A DNA stretch of 64,000 bases from Streptomyces cirratus (lineage in GTDB: Bacteria; Actinomycetota; Actinomycetes; Streptomycetales; Streptomycetaceae). The stretch is from the NCBI RefSeq assembly GCF_014650775.1, contig NZ_BMVP01000005.1:1-64000 (forward strand), read 5' to 3'. A program made the translations under genes and the position numbers. The first letter of the stretch is position 1; each line of letters begins with the position of its first letter. Shown here piece by piece: positions 29,677 through 38,520 of the stretch. The notes below the pieces were generated by a model, which saw only the letters and a program-made list of their open reading frames with translations, had not been told where the DNA came from and searched no databases.

Positions 29677-30978
29677 ATGCCTTCGAGTTCAGCGCAGCAA
29701 ACCACCGATGATCCCGCGAACACGACCCCTCAGCCCCTCAGGAAACTGAGGGGCTTCCGTTTCTTCTTCCTTTCCAGGACGATCTCCGCACTGGGCTCGG
29801 CCGTCACCTCGGTGGTGCTTCCGGTCCTGACGTACCAGCAGACGCGGTCCCCGCTCCTGGTGTCCCTGGTCGCCGCATCGGGCACCCTGCCGTACCTGCT
29901 GTTCGGGCTGGTGGCGGGAGCGGTGGCCGACCGGGTCGACCGCCGCCGCCTCATGGTGGCGTCCGACATCCTGAACGCCGTGTGCCTGGCCACCATCCCG
30001 ATGGCCGCCGCCCTCGGGGTGCTGGGCGGCGTCCAGGTGATCGCAGTGGCGCTGCTTTCGTCCAGTCTGGTGCTGTTCTTCGACGCCGGGGTGTACGGGT
30101 TCGTTCCCGAGACGGTGGGCAAGGAGAACCTCGCGCAGGCCAACGGGCTGGTCCACGGCGCGGAGTCCGTCGTCCGGATCACCGGCACCGCGGTCGCCGG
30201 CGGTCTGCTGGTCCTGTTGGACCCGGCGGATTCCGTCGTGGTCGACGCCGTCTCCTACATCGCCTCCGCCCTCCTCGTCCGGGCCGTCGCCCGCAAGCCC
30301 CGCAGTGGCGCTCCGGCCGGGAGCCGCCCCGGCTTCAAGGAGTCCGTCGGCGAGGGACTGCGGTTCCTGCGGCGGCACCCGGTGCTGCGGATCATGACCG
30401 TGGCCGGCACGTTGCAGTCCTTCGCCGGCGGAGCGATCGTCGGCCAGATGGTCGTCTACGCGGACCGCGGACTGGGGATCCACGGCGCGGACACGCGGAT
30501 CGGCTTCCTCTACGCGGCGTGGAGCGCCGGCGGGATCGGCGGGTCCCTGCTCCTGCCCGGGATCCGGCGCCGGCTCGACGCCTCCCGCATCCTCCTCCTG
30601 GCGCTGGGGGCGGGTGTGCTGCTCGGTCCGGTCGTGGTCTTCGCCCACGACTGGCGGGTGGCCGTGGTGGCGCTCGCGGTGTGGGGGTCGGCCTACCTCG
30701 TGGTACTCGTCAACACGATGACCTACGCGCAGGAGGTCACCCCGGCGGAGCTCCAGGGCCGGGTGAACACCACGCGCCGGATGCTCTCCTCAGGCCTGGG
30801 GGTTCCGCTGGGGGCGCTGGTGGCCGGCGCGGTGACCGTGCGCTTCGGGATCCGTGCCGGGATGTCGACGGCGGTCGTCTCGGTCGCCGTGGCCGCGGCG
30901 CTGGTCTGGTCGGCCAACGTCCGGCGGCCCGTCGGGGACCCCACGCGGCGCGCGCTGCGCCGGCACCGCACGGGGTGA
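29677..30978 (+). CDS. MFS transporter (EntS-like)
   Basis: 433 aa with about twelve membrane segments; RFFFLSRTISALGSA begins the first helix and LVAGAVADRVDRRRLM is the conserved MFS loop. The central loop (LRFLRRHPVLRIM) is typical of actinomycete multidrug or siderophore exporters. Residues ~19-27 are encoded by a perfect hairpin followed by a pyrimidine-rich tract (described separately), so expression may be attenuated just after initiation. A downstream start is unlikely because the first helix begins right after the hairpin. The kinase-like gene follows after 12 bp. Confidence 0.88.
   Translation: MPSSSAQQTTDDPANTTPQPLRKLRGFRFFFLSRTISALGSAVTSVVLPVLTYQQTRSPLLVSLVAASGTLPYLLFGLVAGAVADRVDRRRLMVASDILNAVCLATIPMAAALGVLGGVQVIAVALLSSSLVLFFDAGVYGFVPETVGKENLAQANGLVHGAESVVRITGTAVAGGLLVLLDPADSVVVDAVSYIASALLVRAVARKPRSGAPAGSRPGFKESVGEGLRFLRRHPVLRIMTVAGTLQSFAGGAIVGQMVVYADRGLGIHGADTRIGFLYAAWSAGGIGGSLLLPGIRRRLDASRILLLALGAGVLLGPVVVFAHDWRVAVVALAVWGSAYLVVLVNTMTYAQEVTPAELQGRVNTTRRMLSSGLGVPLGALVAGAVTVRFGIRAGMSTAVVSVAVAAALVWSANVRRPVGDPTRRALRRHRTG
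29732..29775 (+). terminator. Terminator-like hairpin inside the 5' coding region of the MFS gene
   Basis: Perfect 10-bp arms AGCCCCTCAG (29732-29741) and CTGAGGGGCT (29746-29755) close a GAAA tetraloop and are followed by TCCGTTTCTTCTTCCTTTCC, an unusually T-rich stretch for this DNA. It has the form of an intrinsic terminator about 55-78 nt from the predicted start site. It could act as an attenuator, or yield a short RNA. Confidence 0.6.
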
Positions 30979-30990
30979 CACCATCGGGGA

Positions 30991-31809
30991 GTGATCACCC
31001 ACCCGTTCCAGGACGTCCGCCACGCCCCGTCCGTCGCTCCCCTGCTCGACGGGCTGGGGACGGTTTTCCGGACGTTCGACGACCAGGACTCGGGCTGCAC
31101 CTCGTACGGGCTCGCGGCCGGTGGTGGCCGCTGGTTCGTGAAGACCGCTTCGGCGCCGCAGGCCGTCTCGTCGCTGCGCCGGGCGATGGCGGTTCACCGG
31201 GCCGTGTCCCATGCGGCGGTCGTGCCGCTGGTGCACTCCTTCACGACGGATACGGGGCCGGCGCTGGTCTACCCGTGGATGAGCGGTGAGGTGCTCTACC
31301 ACCCGACGCGGTCCCGCCAGGGCGGCCGGACGGCGCCCGGGAGTCCGATGGCCCGGTTCAGGAAGCTGCCGCTGTCGCGGGTGCACGCGGCGCTGGCGTC
31401 CCTCCTCAGTGCCCACCTTGCCGTCGAGCGGGCCGGGTTCGTTGCGGTCGACCTCTATGACGGCTGTCTGCTCTACGACTTCGACGCGCACCGCATGGTG
31501 CTGTGCGATCTGGACGAGTACCGGCCGGGACCGTTCACCGTCGAGGGCGACCGGCTGCCCGGGTCACGGCGGTACATGGCGCCCGAGGAGTTCGTGCGCG
31601 GCGCGGTGATCGACGTACGGACCACGGTGTTCAACCTCGGTCGGGCGCTTCGTCTGCTTCTCGACGCAGGGGACGCCGAGGCGCAGTGGCGCGGCACCCC
31701 GGGCCGGCTGGCGGTCATCGAGCGGGCCACCGTGCCGGAGCCGGAGGGCAGGTGGCCCTCGGTCCGTGCCCTCGTCGCCGCCTGGCAGGCCGCGGATGCC
31801 GCACCGTGA
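30991..31809 (+). CDS. Protein-kinase-like protein
   Basis: 272 aa from a GTG start. It looks like a divergent Ser/Thr kinase or kinase-related phosphotransferase: GGRWFVKTAS carries the beta-3 lysine, FVAVDLYDGCLLYDF replaces the HRDLKPxN catalytic loop, VLCDLDEYRPGP replaces DFG, and SRRYMAPEEFVRGAVID is the activation-loop APE segment. No membrane segment or sensor domain is present. The catalytic Asp (VDL) is kept but HRD is not, so activity is uncertain. Probably co-transcribed with the preceding MFS gene. Confidence 0.75.
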   Translation: MITHPFQDVRHAPSVAPLLDGLGTVFRTFDDQDSGCTSYGLAAGGGRWFVKTASAPQAVSSLRRAMAVHRAVSHAAVVPLVHSFTTDTGPALVYPWMSGEVLYHPTRSRQGGRTAPGSPMARFRKLPLSRVHAALASLLSAHLAVERAGFVAVDLYDGCLLYDFDAHRMVLCDLDEYRPGPFTVEGDRLPGSRRYMAPEEFVRGAVIDVRTTVFNLGRALRLLLDAGDAEAQWRGTPGRLAVIERATVPEPEGRWPSVRALVAAWQAADAAP

Positions 31810-31821
31810 GCCGCTCGGGCC

Positions 31822-32646
31822 TCAGCCCCCGGCACGGCCCCAGGCCGTGATCATGCCGGGTGACAGCGCGGCGCAGTCGGGAGAGTCGAGGTAGCGGATC
31901 GCCGCGTCGATGTCGGCGTCGTCCACCAGCCCCGTCGCCGTCATCGCCTCCCTCGCCCGGTCCCACGTAACCGCCCAGAAACGGCTGATGGCGGAGCCGG
32001 GCACGAGCGGCGGTACGTGGATCTCGGCGGCCACGGCCTCCAGACCGAGGCCGCGCAACAGCTGCGGGTAGCGCGGCGTCCAGGAGACGTCGGTGCCGAT
32101 CGTGTCGTGCAGGCCCTGCCACATGGCCTGCACGGCCCGGGTGTACGGGCTCGGCGGCGCGGTCTCGGAGTCCGGATCGAACGCGTCGCTGAGCACCAGT
32201 GCTCCGCCGGGCAGGAGCAGCCGCGCGAGGCGCGCCATCAGCTGCTGCCGGGCGGGCAGGTGCATCAGTACGAAGCGGGCGTGGACCAGGTGGAAGCGTC
32301 CGGGGTCGAAGCCGGGGTCGGCGAGGTCCGCCTCCAGGACGTCGAGGCCGGGCTGCGGGTGGGCGGCGAGGAAGCGGGTGTCGCGGTCCACGGCCAGCAC
32401 CCTCGTGACGCCGAGCTCCCCCAGCAGTCGTCGGGCCACGCTGCCGGTGCCCGCGCCCACGTCGAGGCAGCTCCAGCCGGGCCCCGCGCCGAGCTCCCGC
32501 AGCCGGGCGATCGTGGTGTCGTCGTAGGTGAGCGCCCCGAGGTCGATGCGCTCGTCCTCCCCGGGCCGTCCGGGCTGGAACACGGCCTCGCCGTACTGGC
32601 CGGAGGCCGAGGAGCGCTCGGGCCGCCCACCGTCACTCGGATGCAT
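31822..32646 (-). CDS. SAM-dependent methyltransferase
   Basis: 274 aa. The SAM-binding motif is SCLDVGAGTGSVARRL near residue 80, followed by VLAVDRD (acidic ribose-binding strand), DVLEADLADPGF and FHLVHARFVLMHLP. LPGGALVLSDAF is motif III. The ATG (MHPSDGG) is preceded by GGGAGGCGG; a longer reading frame upstream lacks these features. The gene converges with the kinase-like gene (12 bp). Substrate unknown. Confidence 0.88.
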   Translation of the reverse strand: MHPSDGGRPERSSASGQYGEAVFQPGRPGEDERIDLGALTYDDTTIARLRELGAGPGWSCLDVGAGTGSVARRLLGELGVTRVLAVDRDTRFLAAHPQPGLDVLEADLADPGFDPGRFHLVHARFVLMHLPARQQLMARLARLLLPGGALVLSDAFDPDSETAPPSPYTRAVQAMWQGLHDTIGTDVSWTPRYPQLLRGLGLEAVAAEIHVPPLVPGSAISRFWAVTWDRAREAMTATGLVDDADIDAAIRYLDSPDCAALSPGMITAWGRAGG

Positions 32647-33244
32647 TCGCCCACCGCCTCCCGTATCCGGCGGGCGGCACGGCCCCCGTAGGCCCGTCAC
32701 TCGAAGTATCGACCAGATGTCGGGGTACCGCAGCGGGGGCGGTCGGCGGCACCCGGCCTCTCCTGTGCCGTCGGCTCCCCGCTGGTACGCCGCCCCGCGG
32801 TGCAGCCGCACCGGTATGGACCGGCGGCGTGGGCGACATGAACGGCCCGGGCGCCGTCAGCGACGTGTATGGAGTCGGCCGGTGCCCGTCAAGGCGGCGT
32901 CGGGGAGCCGGACGCAAGGCGCTCACACGGGGACGGCTTCGCTTACGAGCCCGGGGGCGGTGATCCGGATGTTCCGCACTCCGCTGGGTGTGTCCGGACG
33001 GCCGCCGGTTTCACCTGCGCGGCACGGCCGGCCGCGACCCTCGGCGCGGGCCAGGCCTGCATCCGGCTCTCCGAGGCGTTGCTGCGGGAGCCGTGCGAGC
33101 CGCTCGGCGCGGAGCCGGTCACCGTCGACCCGACGCCGTCGGCTCCCGTGGCCGCCGCCGCGACGCACCGGCCGGACCGGCTCACGGCGGTCGCCTTCAG
33201 CGACGGGGCCAACGGCTCCGAGACCAAAGACCAGAGCGGCCGGG
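32647..33244. other. Stretch of about 600 bp without an intact gene
   Basis: Long frames cross it on both strands but none begins with a ribosome site or resembles a known family. It precedes, and may include, decayed upstream portions of the KdpC relic. The first ~60 bp hold the leader of the divergent methyltransferase gene. Confidence 0.5.
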
Positions 33245-33447
33245 TCCTCCGGCTCCGGCCTCGACCCGGACGTCTCCCCCGCCTACGCCGAGCCCCAGGT
33301 CCGTCGGGTCGCCGAGCGGAACAAGCTGGAGGTCGAGCAGGTCGAGCGACGGGTGGAGAGGCACACCAAGGGCCGCACCTCGGCTTCATGGGCGAACCCC
33401 GCGTCAGCGTCCTCCAGTTGCGCACCGACCTCAAGGCCCTCGCCGGG
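33245..33447 (+). pseudogene. Relic of KdpC (potassium-transporting ATPase C subunit), C-terminal part
   Basis: One frame from 33245 reads SSGSGLDPDVSPAYAEPQV then RRVAERNKLEVEQVE and HTKGRT, the diagnostic C-terminal region of KdpC. A one-base shift near 33380 then continues LGFMGEPRVSVLQLRTDLK, the expected KdpC end. The membrane helix and N-terminal half are not recognisable upstream, and no kdpA or kdpB is present. It is a decayed fragment, not a functional gene. Confidence 0.8.
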
Positions 33448-33620
33448 AGTCGGTGGTTGCGGTGACCGGCACGGCACGGCGCGAGGCGGCGGCGAGCAGG
33501 CTGGTCGGCCGGCCCAGGTCGTGGCGGGCACCGGCCCACTCGTCACGCAATTCCGAACGACGTGACCGGCGGCGGGCCCCGCACGGGGGGTGGGGGCCCG
33601 GGGGCGCGGATGGTGCGGGA

Positions 33621-34040
33621 TCAGGCGGCCGCGAGGGAGATCTCGGTCGACTTGATCAGGGCGACGACGGAGGAGCCGGCGGCCAGGCCCAGCGCGTCGA
33701 CGGCGTCCTTGGTGATCGCGGCGGTCAGCTCGCCGCCCTCTACGGAGACCTTGACCGATCCCATGGCGCCACCGGTGACGACATCGGTGACGGTGCCGGG
33801 GATCTGGTTGCGGATCGAGACGCCGGTGACGGGGCCGGTCGCGAGGGACACCTCGGTGGACTTCACGAGCACCTTGACGGCTGAGCCCTCGGCGAAACCA
33901 AGCTCCTTGACGGCGTCCGCGGTGATGGCGGCCGTGATGTCCTGGCCACCGGCCAGGCGTACCTTCACTGCCGCCATGGCTTCGCCGGCCGAAACGGAGG
34001 TGACGGTACCGGGGATCTGATTGCGGATGCTCAGGCTCAT
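33621..34040 (-). CDS. Tandem Mop (molybdate-binding, TOBE) domain protein
   Basis: 139 aa made of two Mop domains, each starting SIRNQIPGTVT (residues ~4 and ~75) and each ending with a K-S-T-E-[VI]-S-L strand. Such di-Mop proteins (ModG/molbindin type) bind molybdate or tungstate in the cytoplasm for storage or delivery. The start MSLS was chosen over one five codons upstream because a GTGAGGCG ribosome site precedes it. No modABC transporter is adjacent. Confidence 0.9.
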   Translation of the reverse strand: MSLSIRNQIPGTVTSVSAGEAMAAVKVRLAGGQDITAAITADAVKELGFAEGSAVKVLVKSTEVSLATGPVTGVSIRNQIPGTVTDVVTGGAMGSVKVSVEGGELTAAITKDAVDALGLAAGSSVVALIKSTEISLAAA

Positions 34041-34394
34041 GCGGGAACGCCTCACAAAGCTCGGGGACGGCAGCGCCGTGCGTGGCCCTGCCCACTGCCG
34101 ACGCTACTGGAACGACTCGGCCCCGCCCGCTGCATGGCTAAGGTGTCGATCACAGGAACGAACACCGTGTGCACGCTCAGGGGGTCGCACGTGGTGGGGC
34201 CGGCCGAACCGCTGCCGATCCGCGTACCGATCGGGGACGGGTCCGGTCGTCGGGTCAGCCGGACGACGCTGCGCCGGGTGCTGCTCGTACCCGCGCGGCA
34301 GCGACCGGAGGAGGCATCCAGGTCATACCGACGGGCGACGTCCGGTGTCCGGTGCCAGGCTGAGGTCGTACAGGTCCCGCGAAAGGCACTCACC
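34041..34394. other. 354-bp divergent intergenic region
   Basis: This separates the Mop-protein gene (minus) from the glyoxalase-fold gene (plus). I see no gene, strong hairpin or recognisable operator in it. It must carry both promoters. Confidence 0.5.
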
Positions 34395-35192
34395 ATGATC
34401 ACCAAGGATTTCGCCCCCGGCTCCCCCTGCTGGCTCGACCTCGGAACCCCCGATCTGCGGGCCACCGCGGCCTTCTACGGCGCCGTCCTCGGATGGGAGT
34501 ACGAGTCCATGGGCGAGGGGGAGGACATGGAGGGCGGGATGTTCCGGAAGGACGGGAAGATCGTCGCCGGACTCGGCAAGCTCACCGAGGAGGGCGCCCG
34601 CCCGGCCTGGATGATCTACTTCAACGTCACCGACGCGGACGCCACGACCCGGGCGGTGGAGCGCGCGGGCGGCACGGTCCGGGTGGCGACGAGGGACCTC
34701 GGCGAGTGGGGCCGGATGGCGCAGTACAGCGACCCGCTCGGGGGACAGTTCGCCGTCTGGCAGCCGGGGAAGGACACGGGCGTCGAGCTGGTGGACGAGC
34801 CCGGCTCACTGTCGTGGACCGAGCTGTACACGACCGACGCCGCTGCCGCCAAGGAGTTCTACGGCGGCGTCTTCGGCTGGCAGTTCAACGACACGGAACT
34901 GCCCGGCGGCGCAGGCACGTACACCCTCATCACCCCCGCCGGGCTTCCCGAGGAGCGCATGCACGGCGGCCTCATGGAGCTGCCGGCGGAGCACCTGACG
35001 CTGACGAACGGACGGCCGTACTGGCACCCCGTCTTCGCCGTCACCGATTGCGATGCGGCGGTCGCCAAGGTCACGGAGAACGGTGGCAGCGTGCAGATGG
35101 GACCGGCGGACGCGGAAGGCGTCGGGCGCCTCGCCGTCTGCCTGGACCCGTCGAACGCCGACTTCGTCCTCCTCACCCCGCCTCGCGGCTGA
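34395..35192 (+). CDS. Two-domain VOC (glyoxalase/bleomycin-resistance fold) protein
   Basis: 265 aa with two VOC domains: residues 8-125 (PCWLDLGTPDLRATAAFYGAVLGWEY, then GGQFAVWQP) and 140-262 (SWTELYTTDAAAAKEFYGGVFGW, then ADFVLLTPP). The repeat of the beta-alpha-beta-beta-beta fold is clear. Members include glyoxalase-like and hydroxylase-associated proteins; the reaction cannot be read from sequence. AAAGG lies 7 bases before the ATG. Confidence 0.85.
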   Translation: MITKDFAPGSPCWLDLGTPDLRATAAFYGAVLGWEYESMGEGEDMEGGMFRKDGKIVAGLGKLTEEGARPAWMIYFNVTDADATTRAVERAGGTVRVATRDLGEWGRMAQYSDPLGGQFAVWQPGKDTGVELVDEPGSLSWTELYTTDAAAAKEFYGGVFGWQFNDTELPGGAGTYTLITPAGLPEERMHGGLMELPAEHLTLTNGRPYWHPVFAVTDCDAAVAKVTENGGSVQMGPADAEGVGRLAVCLDPSNADFVLLTPPRG

Positions 35193-35294
35193 CCCCGGCC
35201 CGCTGCGGCTGCGGCTGCGGCACCGGGGGCCATGTCCGGATCCTGCCGATGCCCGTCATTGCGAACGCTCGCGCGCGGAGCGGACATCGAGGCC

Positions 35295-35970
35295 ACGCAC
35301 TCCTCTTCGTCCGGCCCGCACGTGGTCGTGTTCGCGCTGTTCCCCGGTATCCACGCACTCGATGTGACCGGTCCCGCAGAGGTCTTCGCCACGACGAACC
35401 ACGTGCTCGGGGGCCGACGGCCCCGAGCCGCATGTCGATCGAGCCGTGGTGGCGTGGCTGCGCGAGGCCGGACCGGCGGCGGGCCGGGTCGCTTCGGTGT
35501 GCGTGGGCGCCCACGTGACCGCTGCCGCCGGTCTGCTCGACGGCCATCGCACGACGACCCACCGGGCGACGGCCGAACGGCTCGCCGCCGGACATCCGGG
35601 GGTCGCAGTCGACCCCGATCCCGTCTTCGTCCGCTCGGGGCGGATGTGGACGAGCGCCGGCACCACCTCGTCCATGGACCTCGCGCCGGCGCTGGTCGCC
35701 GAGGACCACGGCCACCAAGTCGCCCTTGAAGTCTCCCGTTTCATGGTCATGTACCTCCAGCGGCCCGGCAGTCAGAGCCGGTTCAGCGTGCCGCTGTCGC
35801 AGGAGGCCGGTACCGGTACCCGTTCGGATCCGCGCGAGCTGCGGCAGTGGATCGCCGAGCACCTCGACGCCGATCCGTCGGTGTCCGCGCCGGGCGCCCG
35901 CCGGCTGCTGGAGCGCACCTCCCGCCTGACCCTGGCCGTGCGGCGGGCGCGGGGCCAGGTGCGGGCGGGC
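35295..35970 (+). pseudogene. Broken GlxA/AraC-type regulator (DJ-1 domain plus AraC remnant)
   Basis: Fragment one (about 35315-35410) reads VVVFALFPGIHALDVTGPAE, the first strand and helix of the DJ-1/PfpI domain. After a frame change near 35420-35446 the frame resumes with VVAWLREAGPAAGRVASVCV, GLLDGHRTTTHRATAERL and SRFMVMYLQRPGSQSRFSVP, the second half of the same domain. About 70 residues are missing between them. The AraC part is cut too: after DADPSVSA it jumps to ARRLLERTSRLT, skipping the first helix-turn-helix. It runs into the convergent rpsR gene. Non-functional as a regulator. Confidence 0.8.
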
Positions 35971-35972
35971 TC

Positions 35973-36209
35973 CTACCGGCCGGCGTACGGGAGCAGCGCC
36001 ATCTCGCGGGCGTTCTTGACGGCGGCGGCGAGCTTGCGCTGCTGCTGTGCGGTGACGCGGGTGACGCGGCGGCTGCGGATCTTGCCGCGGTCGGAGATGA
36101 ACTTCCGCAGGAGGTCGGTGTCCTTGTAGTCGATGTACGTGATCTTCGCAGCGTCGAGCGGGTTCGGGCGGGACTTCACGGGCTTGCGGGCTTCCTGGCG
36201 GCGTGCCAC
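35973..36209 (-). CDS. rpsR: Ribosomal protein S18, zinc-independent paralogue
   Basis: 78 aa from a GTG. The S18 core is clear: [20 protein letters not shown], then [20 protein letters not shown] and [20 protein letters not shown]. No cysteine is present, so this is a C-minus paralogue that replaces the zinc-binding form under zinc limitation. It is the last gene of the minus-strand group rpmG-rpmE2-cobW-like-rpsR, 74 bp after the CobW-like gene, an arrangement I recall from Streptomyces coelicolor. Confidence 0.95.
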   Translation of the reverse strand: MARRQEARKPVKSRPNPLDAAKITYIDYKDTDLLRKFISDRGKIRSRRVTRVTAQQQRKLAAAVKNAREMALLPYAGR

Positions 36210-36283
36210 GGGGGTTCTCCTTGCTCGGTGGGTGGGTCGCCGCTCCGCGCGGCGACCCGGGGATTGCTGACCAGGGGGACGTC

Positions 36284-37435
36284 TCAGACGGCGTCGAGGA
36301 GGGAGTCGAAGGCAGCGGGGAGGTGCTTCCAGCCGTCCGGCCCGGCCGCGTACTCCGCGTCCGTCAGCAAGCAGGACTCCAGGAGCCGTTCCAGTCCGTC
36401 CCGGTCCAGGCCCGGCGAGGTGAAGACGAGGTGCTGGCAGCAGTCGCCGTGCTCGGGGTGCCAGTCCAGGGCCGCGGCGGCCCGGCGCATCGGCGGGACC
36501 ATCTCCCAGGCGGCGTCCGGCAGGGACGCCAGCCAGGGGCCGGCGTTCTCCACGCACAGCGCCCCGCCCGCGGCGTCCCACGCGAGCAGCGTGTCGGGCC
36601 GGTCGGCCAGCCAGAACCTGCCGCGGCTCCGGGCCGCCGCGCAGCACAGGTCCTCCAGCGCCTGGTAGAGGCGCTCGGGGTGGAAGGAACGACTGCGGTG
36701 CCAGACGAGCGTGGTGACGCCGGCGTCGTCGGCGTCCTGGGGCAGCAGTGCGCACGCGGGGTGCTGCGCCGCCGCGGCGGCCTCCACGTCGAAGCCGGCG
36801 AACGCCGCTTCGACGAGTTCACCCGAACCGGCTGCCACCCGGCGGGCGGTGGGGTGCAACTGGGCGAGGAGCGCGCGGTCCTCGTCGTCGGCTTCGTCGT
36901 TGTCGACGAGGGCGAGGACGGGCGCGTACTCCAGCTGACGGGCCCAGGTGTCCCCCACGGTCCGCCGGTCGGTCGGCGCGGCCGCCAGGCCCGCCTCGGC
37001 GAGGTCGTCGCCGTTGGCGAGGCAGGGCAGCACGAGCGCCGGGTCCACGGCGGTGATCACATTGGTGAGCACCATGTCCTCTCCGCCGTGCTCGGCGACG
37101 ACCTCGGCCATGGCCTTCGGTTCGACCGAGTCCCACAGTTCGACCACGGCGAGCCGGGTCAGGCCGGCGCCGGCCAGCCGCTCCAGCTCGGGTACGAGGT
37201 CCGCGCGCAGCGCACAGCACGCGCAGTCGTTGACCAGCGGCGCCCCGCCCTCGGACAGGATCCCGGTGGCGTCGCGGACCAGGCGGCGTACGGTCCCGTC
37301 GGCCGCGCCGGTCAGGTCGTGGTGGAGGGCGATGCTGCCGGGGACGGCCCGCAGGAGGCGTTCGACCACCTCCTTGCGGGCGGCGGCGTGGATCCCGGCG
37401 ACGATGACGACGGGCAGTCGGGCGTCGCGCTCCAT
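36284..37435 (-). CDS. CobW/COG0523-like putative zinc metallochaperone with degenerate GTPase motifs
   Basis: 383 aa. The COG0523 features are the CxCC metal motif in [13 protein letters not shown] near residue 75, the middle region [17 protein letters not shown], and a C-terminal CobW_C domain ([19 protein letters not shown]). The N-terminal strand [20 protein letters not shown] aligns with the P-loop but lacks the GKT/S core, and NKxD is replaced by VDNDEAD, so GTP hydrolysis is doubtful. Its ATG overlaps the rpmE2 stop (TGATG). Neighbours indicate induction by zinc starvation and a role in zinc allocation. Confidence 0.88.
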   Translation of the reverse strand: MERDARLPVVIVAGIHAAARKEVVERLLRAVPGSIALHHDLTGAADGTVRRLVRDATGILSEGGAPLVNDCACCALRADLVPELERLAGAGLTRLAVVELWDSVEPKAMAEVVAEHGGEDMVLTNVITAVDPALVLPCLANGDDLAEAGLAAAPTDRRTVGDTWARQLEYAPVLALVDNDEADDEDRALLAQLHPTARRVAAGSGELVEAAFAGFDVEAAAAAQHPACALLPQDADDAGVTTLVWHRSRSFHPERLYQALEDLCCAAARSRGRFWLADRPDTLLAWDAAGGALCVENAGPWLASLPDAAWEMVPPMRRAAAALDWHPEHGDCCQHLVFTSPGLDRDGLERLLESCLLTDAEYAAGPDGWKHLPAAFDSLLDAV

Positions 37436-37680
37436 CAGCGGCCCCCGTAGCGGCGCTCGAAGCGTTCGACGCGGCCGGCGGTGTCCATGACGCGGGCGGT
37501 GCCGGTGTAGAAGGGATGACTCGCGGAGGAGATCTCCACGTCGACGACGGGGTAGGTCTGCCCGTCCTCCCACTCGACGGTCTTGGCGCTGGTGATGGTG
37601 GAGCGGGTGAGGAACGCGGTGCCGCTGGCGCTGTCGCGGAAGACGACGGGGCCGTAGGCGGGGTGGATGCCGGGCTTCAT
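37435..37680 (-). CDS. rpmE2: Ribosomal protein L31 type B, zinc-independent
   Basis: 81 aa. [20 protein letters not shown] opens the protein and [20 protein letters not shown] closes it, as in L31B. The CxxC zinc knuckle of ordinary L31 is missing. The type B paralogue replaces the zinc-containing form on ribosomes when zinc is scarce. It lies 49 bp after rpmG and overlaps the CobW-like gene. Confidence 0.95.
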   Translation of the reverse strand: MKPGIHPAYGPVVFRDSASGTAFLTRSTITSAKTVEWEDGQTYPVVDVEISSASHPFYTGTARVMDTAGRVERFERRYGGR

Positions 37681-37729
37681 GACGGTGTCCTTCGGGTGTC
37701 GGGGATGCCGGGGGTGTCGGAGGTCCCGG

Positions 37730-37894
37730 TCAGCGCTCTTCGCGGAAGTCGACGTGCCGGCGGACGACGGGGTCGTACTTGCTGAGCACCAGCCGGTCGG
37801 GGTCGTTGCGCCGGTTCTTGCGGGTGACGTAGGTGAAGCCGGTGCCCGCGGTGGAGCGCAGCTTGATGATCGGGCGGATTTCGTTGCGTGCCAT
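37730..37894 (-). CDS. rpmG: Ribosomal protein L33, zinc-independent paralogue
   Basis: 54 aa: [20 protein letters not shown], then [20 protein letters not shown]. The CxxC pairs of the zinc-binding form are absent. It is the first gene of the minus-strand operon; its start lies 12 bp from the Zur-like operator shared with rpmB. Confidence 0.95.
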   Translation of the reverse strand: MARNEIRPIIKLRSTAGTGFTYVTRKNRRNDPDRLVLSKYDPVVRRHVDFREER

Positions 37895-37906
37895 GAGGCT
37901 AGTATA

Positions 37907-37927
37907 TGGCAATGGTTTCCATTACCA
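37907..37927. promoter_or_regulatory. Zur-like operator between rpmG and rpmB
   Basis: A 21-bp palindrome whose core is AATGG-TTT-CCATT, flanked by TGGC on the left and ACCA on the right. It is A+T-rich in a G+C-rich background and lies in the 73-bp gap between two divergent sets of zinc-free ribosomal genes. It matches the general form of actinobacterial Zur boxes as I remember them (AATGATTTTCATT-like core). Zur with zinc would repress both directions. Confidence 0.8.
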
Positions 37928-37967
37928 ATACGCGTGATGGCCGCAGCGAGAGGCAGGTAACACACCC

Positions 37968-38204
37968 ATGTCCGCCCACTGCCAACTGACCGGCGCGAAG
38001 CCCGGCTTCGGCAACAACATCTCCCGCTCCCACCGGCGCACCTCGCGCCGCTTCGACCCGAACATCCAGCACAAGCGCTACTGGCTGCCGAGCGAGGGCC
38101 GCACCGTACGCCTCACCCTGAGCGCCAAGGCGATCAAGACGGTGGACACGATCGGCATCGAGGCGGCCGTGGCCCGTATCCGCGCCCGCGGAGGGAAGGT
38201 CTGA
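37968..38204 (+). CDS. rpmB: Ribosomal protein L28, zinc-independent paralogue
   Basis: 78 aa: [20 protein letters not shown], then [19 protein letters not shown] and a C-terminal [19 protein letters not shown]. Only one cysteine remains, so no zinc knuckle can form. It is the first gene of the plus-strand arm of the Zur-like divergon and overlaps rpsN (TGATG). Confidence 0.95.
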   Translation: MSAHCQLTGAKPGFGNNISRSHRRTSRRFDPNIQHKRYWLPSEGRTVRLTLSAKAIKTVDTIGIEAAVARIRARGGKV

Positions 38205-38509
38205 TGGCGAAGAAGAGCAAGATCGCGCAGAACGAGAAGCGCAAGGAGACCGTCGGGCGGTACGCGGCCCGGCGGGCCGAACTGAAAGAGATCATCCGCC
38301 GGCCCTCCTCCACCCCCGAGGAGCGCCGGACCGCGCTGGCGGAACTGCACCGGCAGCCGCGCAACGCGAGCGCCACGCGCGTACGCAACCGCGACGGCGT
38401 CGACGGCCGTCCCCGCGGCTACCTGCGCAAGTTCGGCCTCTCCCGGGTGCGCGCCAGGCAGCAGGCGCATGCCGGCTTCCTTCCCGGAGTGACGAAGTCC
38501 TCCTGGTGA
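38204..38509 (+). CDS. rpsN: Ribosomal protein S14, zinc-independent long form
   Basis: 101 aa: [20 protein letters not shown], then [20 protein letters not shown] and [18 protein letters not shown]. The long form with no cysteine is the zinc-free type, in contrast to the short 61-residue zinc-binding S14. Translationally coupled to rpmB. Confidence 0.96.
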   Translation: MAKKSKIAQNEKRKETVGRYAARRAELKEIIRRPSSTPEERRTALAELHRQPRNASATRVRNRDGVDGRPRGYLRKFGLSRVRARQQAHAGFLPGVTKSSW

Positions 38510-38520
38510 TCGCGCGGGTT

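Noticed and set aside
32869-33465. 198-codon plus-strand frame covering the KdpC relic region
   Set aside because: Only its last ~25 residues match KdpC, because of a frameshift; the earlier part matches nothing I know and lacks a ribosome site.
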